Assembly (NCBI GenBank): GCA_002342065.1
Contig: DDPF01000013.1
Coordinates: forward strand, 1 to 64,000
Length of the DNA: 64,000 bases
DNA from: Bacteroidetes bacterium UBA2475
GTDB lineage: Bacteria; Bacteroidota; Bacteroidia; B-17B0; Aurantibacillaceae
Direction of reading: 5' to 3'
This document shows positions 48,966-57,258 of the stretch, one piece after another; the stretch's first letter is position 1; each line of letters starts with the position of its first letter. A program made the position numbers and the translations under genes. The notes under the pieces were generated by a model. That model did not search any database. It was not told where the DNA came from and saw only the letters and a program-made list of their open reading frames with translations.

Positions 48966-50387
48966 TTACTTTCCACGTCCTTGCAATACTATTAAAACAG
49001 TATGAACCAGAATTTTAAAGTCGAGTAGAAGGCTCATATTTTCAACATACAAAATATCAAATTTTAAACGGTCTATCATTTGGTCAACATTTTCGGCGTA
49101 ACCAAATTTAACTTGTCCCCAACTGGTAATACCCGGACGAATTTTTTGTAAGTGTTTGTAGTGCGGCGCTTTCTCAACTATTTTATCAATGTAAAACTGT
49201 CTTTCAGGGCGTGGACCAACAATACTCATATCGCCAATCAATACATTTAAAAATTGCGGTATCTCATCTAAACGTACTTTTCTTAAAAATCTCCCTATTG
49301 GTGTAACACGAGGATCGTCGGCACTTGATAAAGCAGGGCCCATTTTTTCTGCATCCTGGTACATGGTGCGAAATTTAATAATGTAAAATGGTTTACCATG
49401 TATACCAACGCGTTCCTGCCTAAAGAACATTGGGCCTTTGGAACCGAGTTTAACTAAAATACCGAGAAGTAAATACAACCAGCTAAATACAATCAATACA
49501 AAAACAGAAATGATCACATCAATAAAACGTTTAACAGAAATTTGCCACTCAGGAATTATTTGATTTTTTATTTCTATTAATGGCGTGCCTAAAATGGTAT
49601 TCATTTTTACATGGCCGCTTAATATATCATACATATCGGGAATGATCTTAATGATGATACCCATATCGCTTAAATTATTTACAATATTTTTTATGTATTC
49701 ATGTTCCCAGCTTTCTAAAGCAATAATTACTTCTTCAACTTTATATTTTTCAATTATATCTTTAATGTCTTCGTATTCGCCAAGGTGTGGCAATTCATTT
49801 TTTAAAACGTCAGAGTAACCATTCTTTCCTTCTATATGAACAAAGCCTACAAAAGCATTACCAATTCCATATTTTAAAGCATTTATCTCTTTAAACATTT
49901 TAAGGGCACGTTCGTTACTGCCAATTATCAATGTATTGAAACCAAATTTTTTACTGTGAATTTTACGGTTGGTGTGCGATGATAAAAAGAACCGGCTAAT
50001 AGCTGTAAAACCGAAGTGCGCAGAAAAAAGCACAAAGTATAATTTGTAATACAATTTGTAAAATGCAACATTATCATCTAACAACACTACGAAGAAAAGA
50101 ACCGTTACACCCACAATGGATGTGCTTAAGATCTGCACGAACTCGTTGATCCTTGATTTCCGGAGAACATTGTTATAAGAGCCATAGAGGTAATAAACCA
50201 ATACCCAAATGAGTGGTAAAATAATAACACTTATAAAGAACTGGCTATCGAATATTTCTGCAGATAAGGCACCGGTCTTAAGCGGATCGATCTGTGTTTT
50301 ACGATAAATATTAAATAAGGTCCACGCTAAACCTGCCGATAAAAAATCGAAGAGGATGTAATATAATGTGCGTAAACGTAAACTCAT
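48966..50387 (-). CDS. Polyprenyl-phosphate sugar-1-phosphate transferase (WcaJ/WbaP-like)
   Basis: 473 residues. Four or so N-terminal helices (about 10-115), a Rossmann-like middle domain (about 145-260, FNTLIIGSNERALKMFKEINAL), another helix, and the catalytic C-terminal Bac_transf domain: VKRFIDVIISVFVLIVFSWLYLLLGILVKLGSKGPMFFRQERVGIHGKPFYIIKFRTMYQDAEKMGP, then RKVRLDEIPQFLNVLIGDMSIVGPRPERQFYI. It places the first sugar phosphate on undecaprenyl phosphate for a surface polysaccharide. In Porphyromonas a related enzyme is needed for A-LPS, the anchor of T9SS cargo. No other glycan genes adjoin it except the oxidoreductase at 51326. Confidence 0.93.
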   Translation of the reverse strand: MSLRLRTLYYILFDFLSAGLAWTLFNIYRKTQIDPLKTGALSAEIFDSQFFISVIILPLIWVLVYYLYGSYNNVLRKSRINEFVQILSTSIVGVTVLFFVVLLDDNVAFYKLYYKLYFVLFSAHFGFTAISRFFLSSHTNRKIHSKKFGFNTLIIGSNERALKMFKEINALKYGIGNAFVGFVHIEGKNGYSDVLKNELPHLGEYEDIKDIIEKYKVEEVIIALESWEHEYIKNIVNNLSDMGIIIKIIPDMYDILSGHVKMNTILGTPLIEIKNQIIPEWQISVKRFIDVIISVFVLIVFSWLYLLLGILVKLGSKGPMFFRQERVGIHGKPFYIIKFRTMYQDAEKMGPALSSADDPRVTPIGRFLRKVRLDEIPQFLNVLIGDMSIVGPRPERQFYIDKIVEKAPHYKHLQKIRPGITSWGQVKFGYAENVDQMIDRLKFDILYVENMSLLLDFKILVHTVLIVLQGRGK

Positions 50388-51257
50388 TTATAAATACACT
50401 ACTTTAATATTATCCAGGTACATTTTTTGGTTAGGGATATCTCCATTTTTAACCATTTTAAAATATATTTTTTGAGCAGTAGAATTTGGTTCGCGGTTAA
50501 GGGCATCGGCTAAATGAATGTATATTTTATTCCAGTTTTCGGATGGGGTTACAAAAACAGTAGACTTGGTTGTAGACCCTGAAATAACACCCACTTCAAA
50601 ACGTTCGTTGCATTTGTAATTTATTTCAAGATACACATTGGCATTGGCTAATGGCAATGTATGTGTAGCAGCAGATTCGACTTGAGCTATGGCACCTGTA
50701 AACATTCCAGACATATCAATTACAGCAGATTTACCTTCAAATGCCTCAGAAGTTGGCGATATGCTCCAGTTAGCATCGCTATTTCCGTTACCACTTACAG
50801 TACCAATAGATTTTACAAGTGTGAAGCCCGATCCGTCAAAATTCTCCATCCATTCGAATTTGGTGTTGGGGTTATATTTAAAAGTTATGGACCTGTTTAT
50901 TGTCTTACCGCTTTCTACGAGGGTATCAATGTTTATTAAATCGTAAAAGGGCCAACTTATTCGGGTGTCGCTAATGCCATTATTTTTAATACCTGCAAGA
51001 ATATTGATCTTTACATTTTCATTTTTAGTGATGATGGGCATTAGATTACCGGTAGGGTAGGCGCCCTGGAATTTCCCGTTAACGTATAACCAAAGATCTG
51101 TAATTTTGTGACTACCAGAGCCTTGGGTTGTGCTTGTTGGAGTAACAGTAATAGCTTCAGGTTTTATAAAGAAAGCAGCTTCCGCAGCCACATATTTTTT
51201 ACAGGAAGGGAGTAAAAACAGATTTATTAACAATACGAAAAATAAAAGTAACCTCAT
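50388..51257 (-). CDS. Lipoprotein with a beta-sandwich C-terminal domain, unknown
   Basis: 289 residues: lipoprotein signal MRLLLFFVLLINLFLLPSCKKYV, a first beta-rich part with KITDLWLYVNGKFQGAYPTGNLMPIITKNENVKINILAGIKNNGISDTRISWPFY, and a C-terminal jelly-roll-like part (about 140-289). The protein is a common Bacteroidota surface/periplasmic type, without a named family here. Its stop abuts the start of the transferase gene at 50387, so the two are cotranscribed and it may serve the same polysaccharide system. Confidence 0.75.
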   Translation of the reverse strand: MRLLLFFVLLINLFLLPSCKKYVAAEAAFFIKPEAITVTPTSTTQGSGSHKITDLWLYVNGKFQGAYPTGNLMPIITKNENVKINILAGIKNNGISDTRISWPFYDLINIDTLVESGKTINRSITFKYNPNTKFEWMENFDGSGFTLVKSIGTVSGNGNSDANWSISPTSEAFEGKSAVIDMSGMFTGAIAQVESAATHTLPLANANVYLEINYKCNERFEVGVISGSTTKSTVFVTPSENWNKIYIHLADALNREPNSTAQKIYFKMVKNGDIPNQKMYLDNIKVVYL

Positions 51258-51325
51258 GCCTTATCTTAACCCTTCTATGTGATTAACCAAAAATATGAAA
51301 TAAAACCATTCAAACAGAAACATTC

Positions 51326-52291
51326 TTACAATTTTAGTTTTTCTTCTATCTCTGAGGCCAGTTCCAGCGCCCGTAGGGCCTCTTCGATACCAATAATTGC
51401 TTTTTTATTTGAATTGATACTCTTGTGTAACGCATTAAGTTCTTCGTTTATTGCGTTTGTTGGTAAAATTATTGGATGTTCAAATATTACCTCTTTTTTT
51501 GGCAGACCATTACCCGGATCTATGATCAAATTGCGCGAATTTACAGGGGCATTTTGTAGTTTAATTACTTCGGTAATTTTATCTAAAAGATTAATACTTA
51601 CAAAGTGATCTTTAGTAAAGACCCTAAATTTTCGGGTGTTTTTAAAGGCCATGCGGTTGGTGGTAATATTAGCAACGCAACCGTTCTCAAATTCAATATG
51701 TGCATTAACAATATCAGGCGTTTTACTAACCAGTTTGCAACCCGATACTGTAATTCGTTTTACGTTTGCTTTCACAATACTTAATATCAATTCAATATCA
51801 TGCAGCATTAGGTCTAATACTACCGAAACATCGGTACCGCGATTATTGTATTGCGCTAAGCGATGCACTTCAATAAATTTAGGATCAAGCAGATAAGGTT
51901 TTGCAGCAATAAAAGCGGGATTAAAAAGTTCAACATGTCCAACCTGAAAACAAACGCCACTCTCGCTAATATAATTTTGCAATTGTTTAGCGTCTTTAAT
52001 AGTTGTTGTTACCGGGTTTTCAATAAAAACATGGCGACCATTGATCATAGCAGTTTTAGCAATTTCAAAATGGGTGCTGCTGGGTGTGGCAATATCTAAT
52101 ACGTCTGCATTCTCAATGGTTTCCTGTAAAGAAGAGAAGGCTTTTATATTGTATTGCGCCGCAAGGTCTTTGCAGAGTTTGGTATCAGTGTCGTACAAGC
52201 CAACAAGGTCCCAATTTGGATGATCGTTTAAAAGTTTTAAGTGAACCTTACCAATATAACCTAAACCAACAAGAGCAATTTTATTTATCAT
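51326..52291 (-). CDS. Gfo/Idh/MocA family NAD(P)-dependent oxidoreductase
   Basis: 321 residues. Rossmann N-terminus IALVGLGYIGKVHLKLL, then DVLDIATPSSTHFEIAKTAMINGRHVFIENPVTTTIKDAKQL (the EKP-type loop appears as ENP). The C-terminal domain has YNNRGTDVSVVLDLMLHDIELILSI with the conserved MLHDIE motif. Such enzymes make sugar derivatives for surface glycans. Together with the neighbouring transferase this points to a polysaccharide role, but the substrate is unknown. Confidence 0.92.
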   Translation of the reverse strand: MINKIALVGLGYIGKVHLKLLNDHPNWDLVGLYDTDTKLCKDLAAQYNIKAFSSLQETIENADVLDIATPSSTHFEIAKTAMINGRHVFIENPVTTTIKDAKQLQNYISESGVCFQVGHVELFNPAFIAAKPYLLDPKFIEVHRLAQYNNRGTDVSVVLDLMLHDIELILSIVKANVKRITVSGCKLVSKTPDIVNAHIEFENGCVANITTNRMAFKNTRKFRVFTKDHFVSINLLDKITEVIKLQNAPVNSRNLIIDPGNGLPKKEVIFEHPIILPTNAINEELNALHKSINSNKKAIIGIEEALRALELASEIEEKLKL

Positions 52292-52402
52292 ATAGAACTT
52301 TCAAAACTACCGGTTTTAAAAAAGCAGATGTTAGTAATTTAATTTTAAATATTAACAATCGCTGTTCAATAGCGCTAGCTTTACAATCTAACTAATTTTA
52401 TT

Positions 52403-53086
52403 TTGTTTTATAACGTTTCTAAAGAGGATGAGTATTTGTTTAAAGGCAAGCGCAAGCGCCTGGTAGAGCAGTTACGTTTTAAGGGTATTAAGAACGATAG
52501 GGTTCTTAATGCCATAGAAAAAATACCGCGCCATTTATTTTTTGATCCTACTACGGGTAGGCCGGCATTGCTGGATCATGCCTATAGTGATAAAGCTTTG
52601 CCAATAGGGGCGGGGCAAACCATTTCGCATCCTTATACAGTAGCCTTTCAAACCGAACAATTAGATCTTAAGCCAGGAGAAAAGATATTGGAAATAGGCA
52701 CGGGCTGTGGTTATCAAACAGCTGTGTTGCTTGAGATGGGCGCAAAAGTATATAGTATTGAAAGACAAAAAACACTCTTTGATAAAACAAAATTGTTTTT
52801 ACCCTACATTGGTTATAGCAGTGCGAAGCTGATATATGGCGATGGTTATAAAGGTTTACCACAATTTGCACCATTCGATAAGATAATTGTAACTGCGGGT
52901 GCACCATATATCCCTAATGATCTTTTAAGTCAATTAAAAGTAGGTGGCATTATGCTTATACCTTTAGGCGAGGGGGATACGCAGGAAATGATCTGGCTTA
53001 AAAAAATAAGCGAGAGTAATTTTGATAAAAAAGTATTAGGTAATTTTAAGTTTGTACCGCTACTACAGAATAAGTCAGGCAATTAA
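52403..53086 (+). CDS. pcm: Protein-L-isoaspartate O-methyltransferase
   Basis: 227 residues. Pcm repairs damaged proteins by methylating isoaspartyl groups with S-adenosylmethionine. Motifs: IPRHLFFDPTTGRPALLDHAYSDKALPIGAGQTISHPYTVAFQTEQL, KILEIGTGCGYQTAVLLEMGAKVYSIERQ (SAM site), FDKIIVTAGAP and QLKVGGIMLIPLG. The start is a TTG at 52403 (FYNVSKEDEYLFKGK follows); no ATG is in frame before the conserved text. Divergent from the oxidoreductase across 111 bases. Confidence 0.95.
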   Translation: MFYNVSKEDEYLFKGKRKRLVEQLRFKGIKNDRVLNAIEKIPRHLFFDPTTGRPALLDHAYSDKALPIGAGQTISHPYTVAFQTEQLDLKPGEKILEIGTGCGYQTAVLLEMGAKVYSIERQKTLFDKTKLFLPYIGYSSAKLIYGDGYKGLPQFAPFDKIIVTAGAPYIPNDLLSQLKVGGIMLIPLGEGDTQEMIWLKKISESNFDKKVLGNFKFVPLLQNKSGN

Positions 53087-53140
53087 CATTAATTTGTTAA
53101 TAATCAGTTTTAAGAAAACCTAAGATAAAACGAAAGTATT

Positions 53141-53148
53141 TATCTTTG
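53141..53148 (+). promoter_or_regulatory. -7 box of the outer-membrane protein gene
   Basis: TATCTTTG, matching TAnnTTTG, 41 bases before the ATG at 53189. The leader is A-rich (AACAATAAACTTAAAAAAACAACT), as for the strongly expressed secreted proteins that follow. Confidence 0.65.
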
Positions 53149-53188
53149 TATTAGTTTTTATTTAAACAATAAACTTAAAAAAACAACT

Positions 53189-54157
53189 ATGAAAAAATCA
53201 ATCGCACTAGTTGCATTGGCGTTTGGGGTAACCAGCGCATTTGCACAAGATTTAACCTCAAAAAAAGGTGAGCCAATTTTACCTGAAGCCGGAGACTGGG
53301 GTCTAGCGGTAGACGCTACTCCATTTTTAAATTATGCTGGTAACTTCTTTGGAAAAACAGCAAACAACACTGCACCTACATGGAATTTCTTAACTTCAGT
53401 ACAAACTATTACTGGAAGGTATTTTAAAGATGCCAAAAATGTTTACCGTGGATCTGTTAGAATTGGATTTGGTAGCAACACAACTAGAGAGCAATCAGCC
53501 AACAGGATGTTAACTGCTAATTCTTTTTCTGCAAATGGATTTCCAACTGCTGTAACTCAGGTTGAAAATACTTGGAAGCGTTCTAATACTGATATTGGTT
53601 TAGCCGGTGGTATTGAAATGCGCAAAGGTAAAACCCGTTTACAAGGTTATTATGGTGGAGAAGCTGGAATTTATGTAAGTATGCAAAAAGATAAATATAC
53701 TTATGGCAATACTTTAGCTGTAAATTTAACTCCTACTGGACCTGCTCAAAATCAAAACGTTGTTGTAACTGGTGCTGACCAAGTTGGTAGTTCTGGAAAC
53801 GTTGTTTCAGCTGTTGGTATTTTTCAAGGTGCTGGTGCTGGTGATCAAGCTCGTATGACTGAGCGCAAATTTGGTACTGTATTCTCTTTTGGAGTTCGTG
53901 GATTTATTGGTGCGGAATATTTTGTATTACCTAAAATGAGTCTTGGTGGCGAATTTGGTTGGGGCGTTGGTCTATCAAGTACTGGTAAATCTAAAACTTC
54001 TTACGAAGCTACTGGTAATAATGGTGGTAGTGCAACTGATGCAATTGGTACTACTGAAATTGAAGGTTCTAAAAATGGTGGATTCTCTTTAGATACTGAT
54101 GGAAACAACTCTATTTGGGGTCCAACAGGTTCTTTACGTTTAAATTTTTATTTCTAA
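53189..54157 (+). CDS. Outer-membrane barrel protein, probably abundant
   Basis: 322 residues: signal peptide MKKSIALVALAFGVTSAFAQ, then a barrel pattern (WGLAVDATPFLNYAGNFFGKTANNTAPTWNF, VYRGSVRIGFGSNTTREQ, TDIGLAGGIEMRKGKTRLQGYYGGEAGIYVSMQKD, EYFVLPKMSLGGEFGWGVGLSS), with the final strand ending in aromatic SLRLNFYF. Ser/Thr/Gly-rich surface loops. It has a clean promoter, an A-rich leader and its own terminator, suggesting high expression. Specific family unknown. Confidence 0.82.
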   Translation: MKKSIALVALAFGVTSAFAQDLTSKKGEPILPEAGDWGLAVDATPFLNYAGNFFGKTANNTAPTWNFLTSVQTITGRYFKDAKNVYRGSVRIGFGSNTTREQSANRMLTANSFSANGFPTAVTQVENTWKRSNTDIGLAGGIEMRKGKTRLQGYYGGEAGIYVSMQKDKYTYGNTLAVNLTPTGPAQNQNVVVTGADQVGSSGNVVSAVGIFQGAGAGDQARMTERKFGTVFSFGVRGFIGAEYFVLPKMSLGGEFGWGVGLSSTGKSKTSYEATGNNGGSATDAIGTTEIEGSKNGGFSLDTDGNNSIWGPTGSLRLNFYF

Positions 54158-54178
54158 ATAATAATTACTTTTTATTTA

Positions 54179-54211
54179 AAACCCTTCTCAGAAATGAGAG
54201 GGGTTTTTTTG
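54179..54211 (+). terminator. Intrinsic terminator
   Basis: AACCCTTCTCA pairs with TGAGAGGGGTT across a GAAA loop, followed by seven T's. Confidence 0.9.
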
Positions 54212-54516
54212 TTTAATATAATTTTCAAAACTAAAATATTTAGTAATTTAATTACGAATTAACCAAGCAAATGTTAAATAACAAATTGTTGATGAATTGT
54301 TAATAAATCAAAACTAACAATTTTGTACATTCGCGGTCTTAAATAGCTTTTGATCTGACTATTTAAGCGAGTAAAACTATTGTTTAAGCGAGTTATTTTA
54401 ACAGTTAAATGAAAAAATGACCCAACTTTTAAATCATAGTTCACGTAAATTAATATAGATCAAAAACAAAACAAGTAAACCCAAAAACAAAACAAATAAA
54501 CCAAAAAAAGAAAAAA
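54212..54516 (+). promoter_or_regulatory. Long upstream region of the 827-residue T9SS protein: paired direct repeats and duplicated A-rich leader
   Basis: 305 bases without a gene. A weak -7-like box (TACATTCG) is at about 54326. Two identical TTTAAGCGAGT words lie at 54362-54372 and 54383-54393, exactly 21 bases apart, on one face of the helix: a good candidate operator. The last part is nearly pure A/C: a 21-base unit (54461-54481) is repeated with one change at 54482-54502, ending 14 bases before the ATG. A-rich unstructured leaders favour translation where Shine-Dalgarno is not used. Confidence 0.55.
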
Positions 54517-57000
54517 ATGAAAAAAAACTACTCAATTATTAAAACAATGGTTGTGCTAATGGTCCTGATAGCAGGAAAAATTGGCGCACAATGTACTGGC
54601 ACCGTATTATGGAGTACAGGCGCCGCACCAGCGCCAGGCGCTTCAATAACAATTGCTGGACAATGGGCGGGCGAACACTCATCAATAACGGGTGTTGTTG
54701 CTGGCAATACATATTCAACTTCTTCTTCGGTTGGTACTGATTTTATTACAATCACTTCTGGTACAGCCACCGGACCTGTTGTTGCTTTTGGTACGAGTCC
54801 TATAAGTTGGATTGCACCAATTGCAGGAACGTACTTTTGCCATATTACTACAAATTCTGCTTGTGGAACTCAAAATTCTAGCAGAACTTTAGGATTCGGT
54901 TGTTATCCAGCGGGTATTCCAAATGACCCTTGTGTAAATGCTATTTCTATTTTGCCAACTGGTACCTATCCAGGTACAACAGTTGGTGCTGCATTAGAAA
55001 CTCCGGTTCCTCCCGCTTGTGTTACTTCAGCGCCTTCTCAAGGTGGTGTTTGGTATACTGTTACCGGTAATGGTAACAGAATTGGCCTTTCTACAACTTG
55101 TGGTAGTGCTTGGGATTCAAAAATTTGGGTATATACTGGCGCTTGTGGCACAAATACTTGTGTAACAGGTAATGATGATAATGGTGTACTTTGTACTGGT
55201 GTTGCGGCATCTGTTGCTTGGTGTTCTCAAGTTGGTGTTCAATACCGTATTTTAGTTGCAGGTTTTAGCGGACCAAGTGCTTTTACTTTGGTTGCTACAC
55301 AAACTGTGATCGCAACTCCAACTATCACCGCTTCTCAAAACCCAATTTGTGCGGGTAAAACAGCAACTTTAACTGGTACAGGTAATACAACTTTTACTTG
55401 GAATCCAGGTGCTTTAACTGGTGCAGCTGTTGCTGTAACCCCAGCAGCAACTACAATTTATACACTTACAGGTACTGCAAGTGGTTGCCCGGCTCCAGCT
55501 GCTTTTGTAACTCTTACTGTTAATCCAAATCCTACAGTTACTGTAAATAGTGGTGCAATTTGTTCAAGTAATTCATTTACAATGGTTCCAACCGGTGGTG
55601 TAACTTATACATACAGTAGTGGAACTGCTATTGTTACTCCTATTACAACATCAAACTATACTGTTACTGGTTCTGCTGCTAATGGTTGTACTAATACTGC
55701 TGTAAGCAGTGTTACAGTTAATGCAAGCCCTACAGTTGCCGTAAATAGCGGCGCTATTTGTGCCGGTAGTTCATTTACAATGGTTCCAACTGGTGGGTTA
55801 ACTTATACTTATAGCAGTGGTTCGGCTGTTGTGACTCCAAGCGCTAATGCAAATTATACCGTTACTGGTTCTAATGCAGCAGGTTGTACTAATGCAGCTG
55901 TTAGCAGTGTTACTGTTAATGCTACTCCAACAGTAGTTGTTGCTAATGGTTCAGTTTGTTCTGGTAATTCATTTACATTAAGCCCAACTGGTGCCACAAG
56001 TTATACTTATTCAACAGGTCCGGTTGTTACACCAACTGCTACTTCATCATACACTGTAACAGGTTCAACTTCTGGTTGTTCTTCAGCTCCAGCTGTTGCT
56101 ACAGTATCTGTTAATACTACTCCAACAGTAGTTGTTGCTAGTGGTGCAATTTGTTCTGGTGGTTCATTTACTTTAAACCCAACTGGCGCTTCAACTTACA
56201 CGTATTTACCAGCTGGTCCGGTTGTTTCACCAACTGCAAATGCATCTTATTCTGTTACAGGAACAAGTGCAGCAGGTTGTATATCTACAAGCCCGGCAGT
56301 TTCATCTGTAACTGTTAACTCAACTCCAACTATTACAGTTGCAGGTGGTACAATTTGTTCAGGTAATTCATTTACTCTAAGCCCTTCAGGTGCTTCAACG
56401 TATACTTTCTCAAGCGGACCAGTAGTTACACCTACTGCTAACGCAAGTTATTCAGTTACGGGTACTAGTGCTGCGGGTTGTGTATCTTCTGCACCGGCAG
56501 TTGCATCTGTTTCAGTAAATGCTTCGCCTGCAGTAAGTGCAGCTAGCTCTGCAAGTTTAATTTGTGCTGGTCAAACAGCAACTTTAACAGCAAGTGGTGC
56601 TTCAACTTATACGTGGAATACAGCAGCTACTACTACAGTAATTGCAGTTTCCCCAACAGTAACAACTTCTTACACAGTTACTGGAAGTACTAACGGTTGT
56701 TCAAATACATTTACTATTTCGCAATCTGTTTCTCCTTGTACCGGTATTAACGGGAACACTGCTTCTTTAAGTAGCGTTTTAGTTTATCCAAATCCAAACA
56801 CAGGAGTGTTTACAGTTGAATTAAACAATGGTTCAGTTAAGAACATCGAAGTAATGGATCTTACTGGTAGAATTATTTTATCATCTACATCAGTAAATGA
56901 TAAAGTTGATTTTAATATCAATACTTTAGCAAATGGTGTTTATTATGTTAGAATTCAATCTAATAACACGGTTGAAGTAATTAAGATCGTTAAACAATAA
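54517..57000 (+). CDS. Large T9SS-secreted repeat protein (seven Ig-like units)
   Basis: 827 residues. Signal peptide MKKNYSIIKTMVVLMVLIAGKIGAQ. Two N-terminal beta domains (about 25-130, 140-265) come first; the second has PSQGGVWYTVTGNGNRIGLSTTCGSAWDSKIWVYTGACG, the pattern common in Bacteroidota cell-surface proteins. Then about seven tandem units of about 67 residues (about 268-745), each with PTVxVxSGAICSGxSFTLxPTGA and a second Cys in AGCxSxAPAVxSVTVN. The C-terminus (about 755-827: VYPNPNTGVFTVELN, MDLTGRIILSS and IKIVKQ at the end) is a type A T9SS sorting domain. It is a surface or extracellular adhesin/structural protein, without a recognised enzyme domain. Confidence 0.85.
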   Translation: MKKNYSIIKTMVVLMVLIAGKIGAQCTGTVLWSTGAAPAPGASITIAGQWAGEHSSITGVVAGNTYSTSSSVGTDFITITSGTATGPVVAFGTSPISWIAPIAGTYFCHITTNSACGTQNSSRTLGFGCYPAGIPNDPCVNAISILPTGTYPGTTVGAALETPVPPACVTSAPSQGGVWYTVTGNGNRIGLSTTCGSAWDSKIWVYTGACGTNTCVTGNDDNGVLCTGVAASVAWCSQVGVQYRILVAGFSGPSAFTLVATQTVIATPTITASQNPICAGKTATLTGTGNTTFTWNPGALTGAAVAVTPAATTIYTLTGTASGCPAPAAFVTLTVNPNPTVTVNSGAICSSNSFTMVPTGGVTYTYSSGTAIVTPITTSNYTVTGSAANGCTNTAVSSVTVNASPTVAVNSGAICAGSSFTMVPTGGLTYTYSSGSAVVTPSANANYTVTGSNAAGCTNAAVSSVTVNATPTVVVANGSVCSGNSFTLSPTGATSYTYSTGPVVTPTATSSYTVTGSTSGCSSAPAVATVSVNTTPTVVVASGAICSGGSFTLNPTGASTYTYLPAGPVVSPTANASYSVTGTSAAGCISTSPAVSSVTVNSTPTITVAGGTICSGNSFTLSPSGASTYTFSSGPVVTPTANASYSVTGTSAAGCVSSAPAVASVSVNASPAVSAASSASLICAGQTATLTASGASTYTWNTAATTTVIAVSPTVTTSYTVTGSTNGCSNTFTISQSVSPCTGINGNTASLSSVLVYPNPNTGVFTVELNNGSVKNIEVMDLTGRIILSSTSVNDKVDFNINTLANGVYYVRIQSNNTVEVIKIVKQ

Positions 57001-57020
57001 ATTTTAGTAATACTATTTTA

Positions 57021-57056
57021 AAAAGCCTTCTTCCATTCGGAAGAGGGCTTTTTTAG
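57021..57056 (+). terminator. Intrinsic terminator
   Basis: AAAAGCCTTCTTCC pairs with GGAAGAGGGCTTTT (57021-57034 with 57039-57052), loop ATTC, then T's. The 200 bases that follow, up to the next gene, are AT-rich, with inverted AAGAACG/CGTTCTT (57144-57150 and 57201-57207) and no ORF. Confidence 0.9.
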
Positions 57057-57258
57057 TTAAAAACATCTGTTAATTGTTAATTTTACAGGTATTGTGAATT
57101 GAATGTTAATAAGGTTAACCTTCACTTTACTATCTTTAATCGAAAGAACGCAATATTACGTATATAGAATTATTGAGATAAACAATATTATCAATTGATC
57201 GTTCTTATTAAATGAATAGTTAAGAAAAAATTAAATCAATAGTTAAACAAAAAAAACG

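Noticed and set aside
54158..54516. A hidden small gene in the 359-base gap
   Set aside because: All frames are broken by stops within short distance; the region is better explained as terminator, operator-like repeats and A-rich leader.
55318..56750. CRISPR-like regular DNA repeats
   Set aside because: The about 200-base periodicity is that of protein repeats in an intact reading frame, not short direct repeats with unique spacers.
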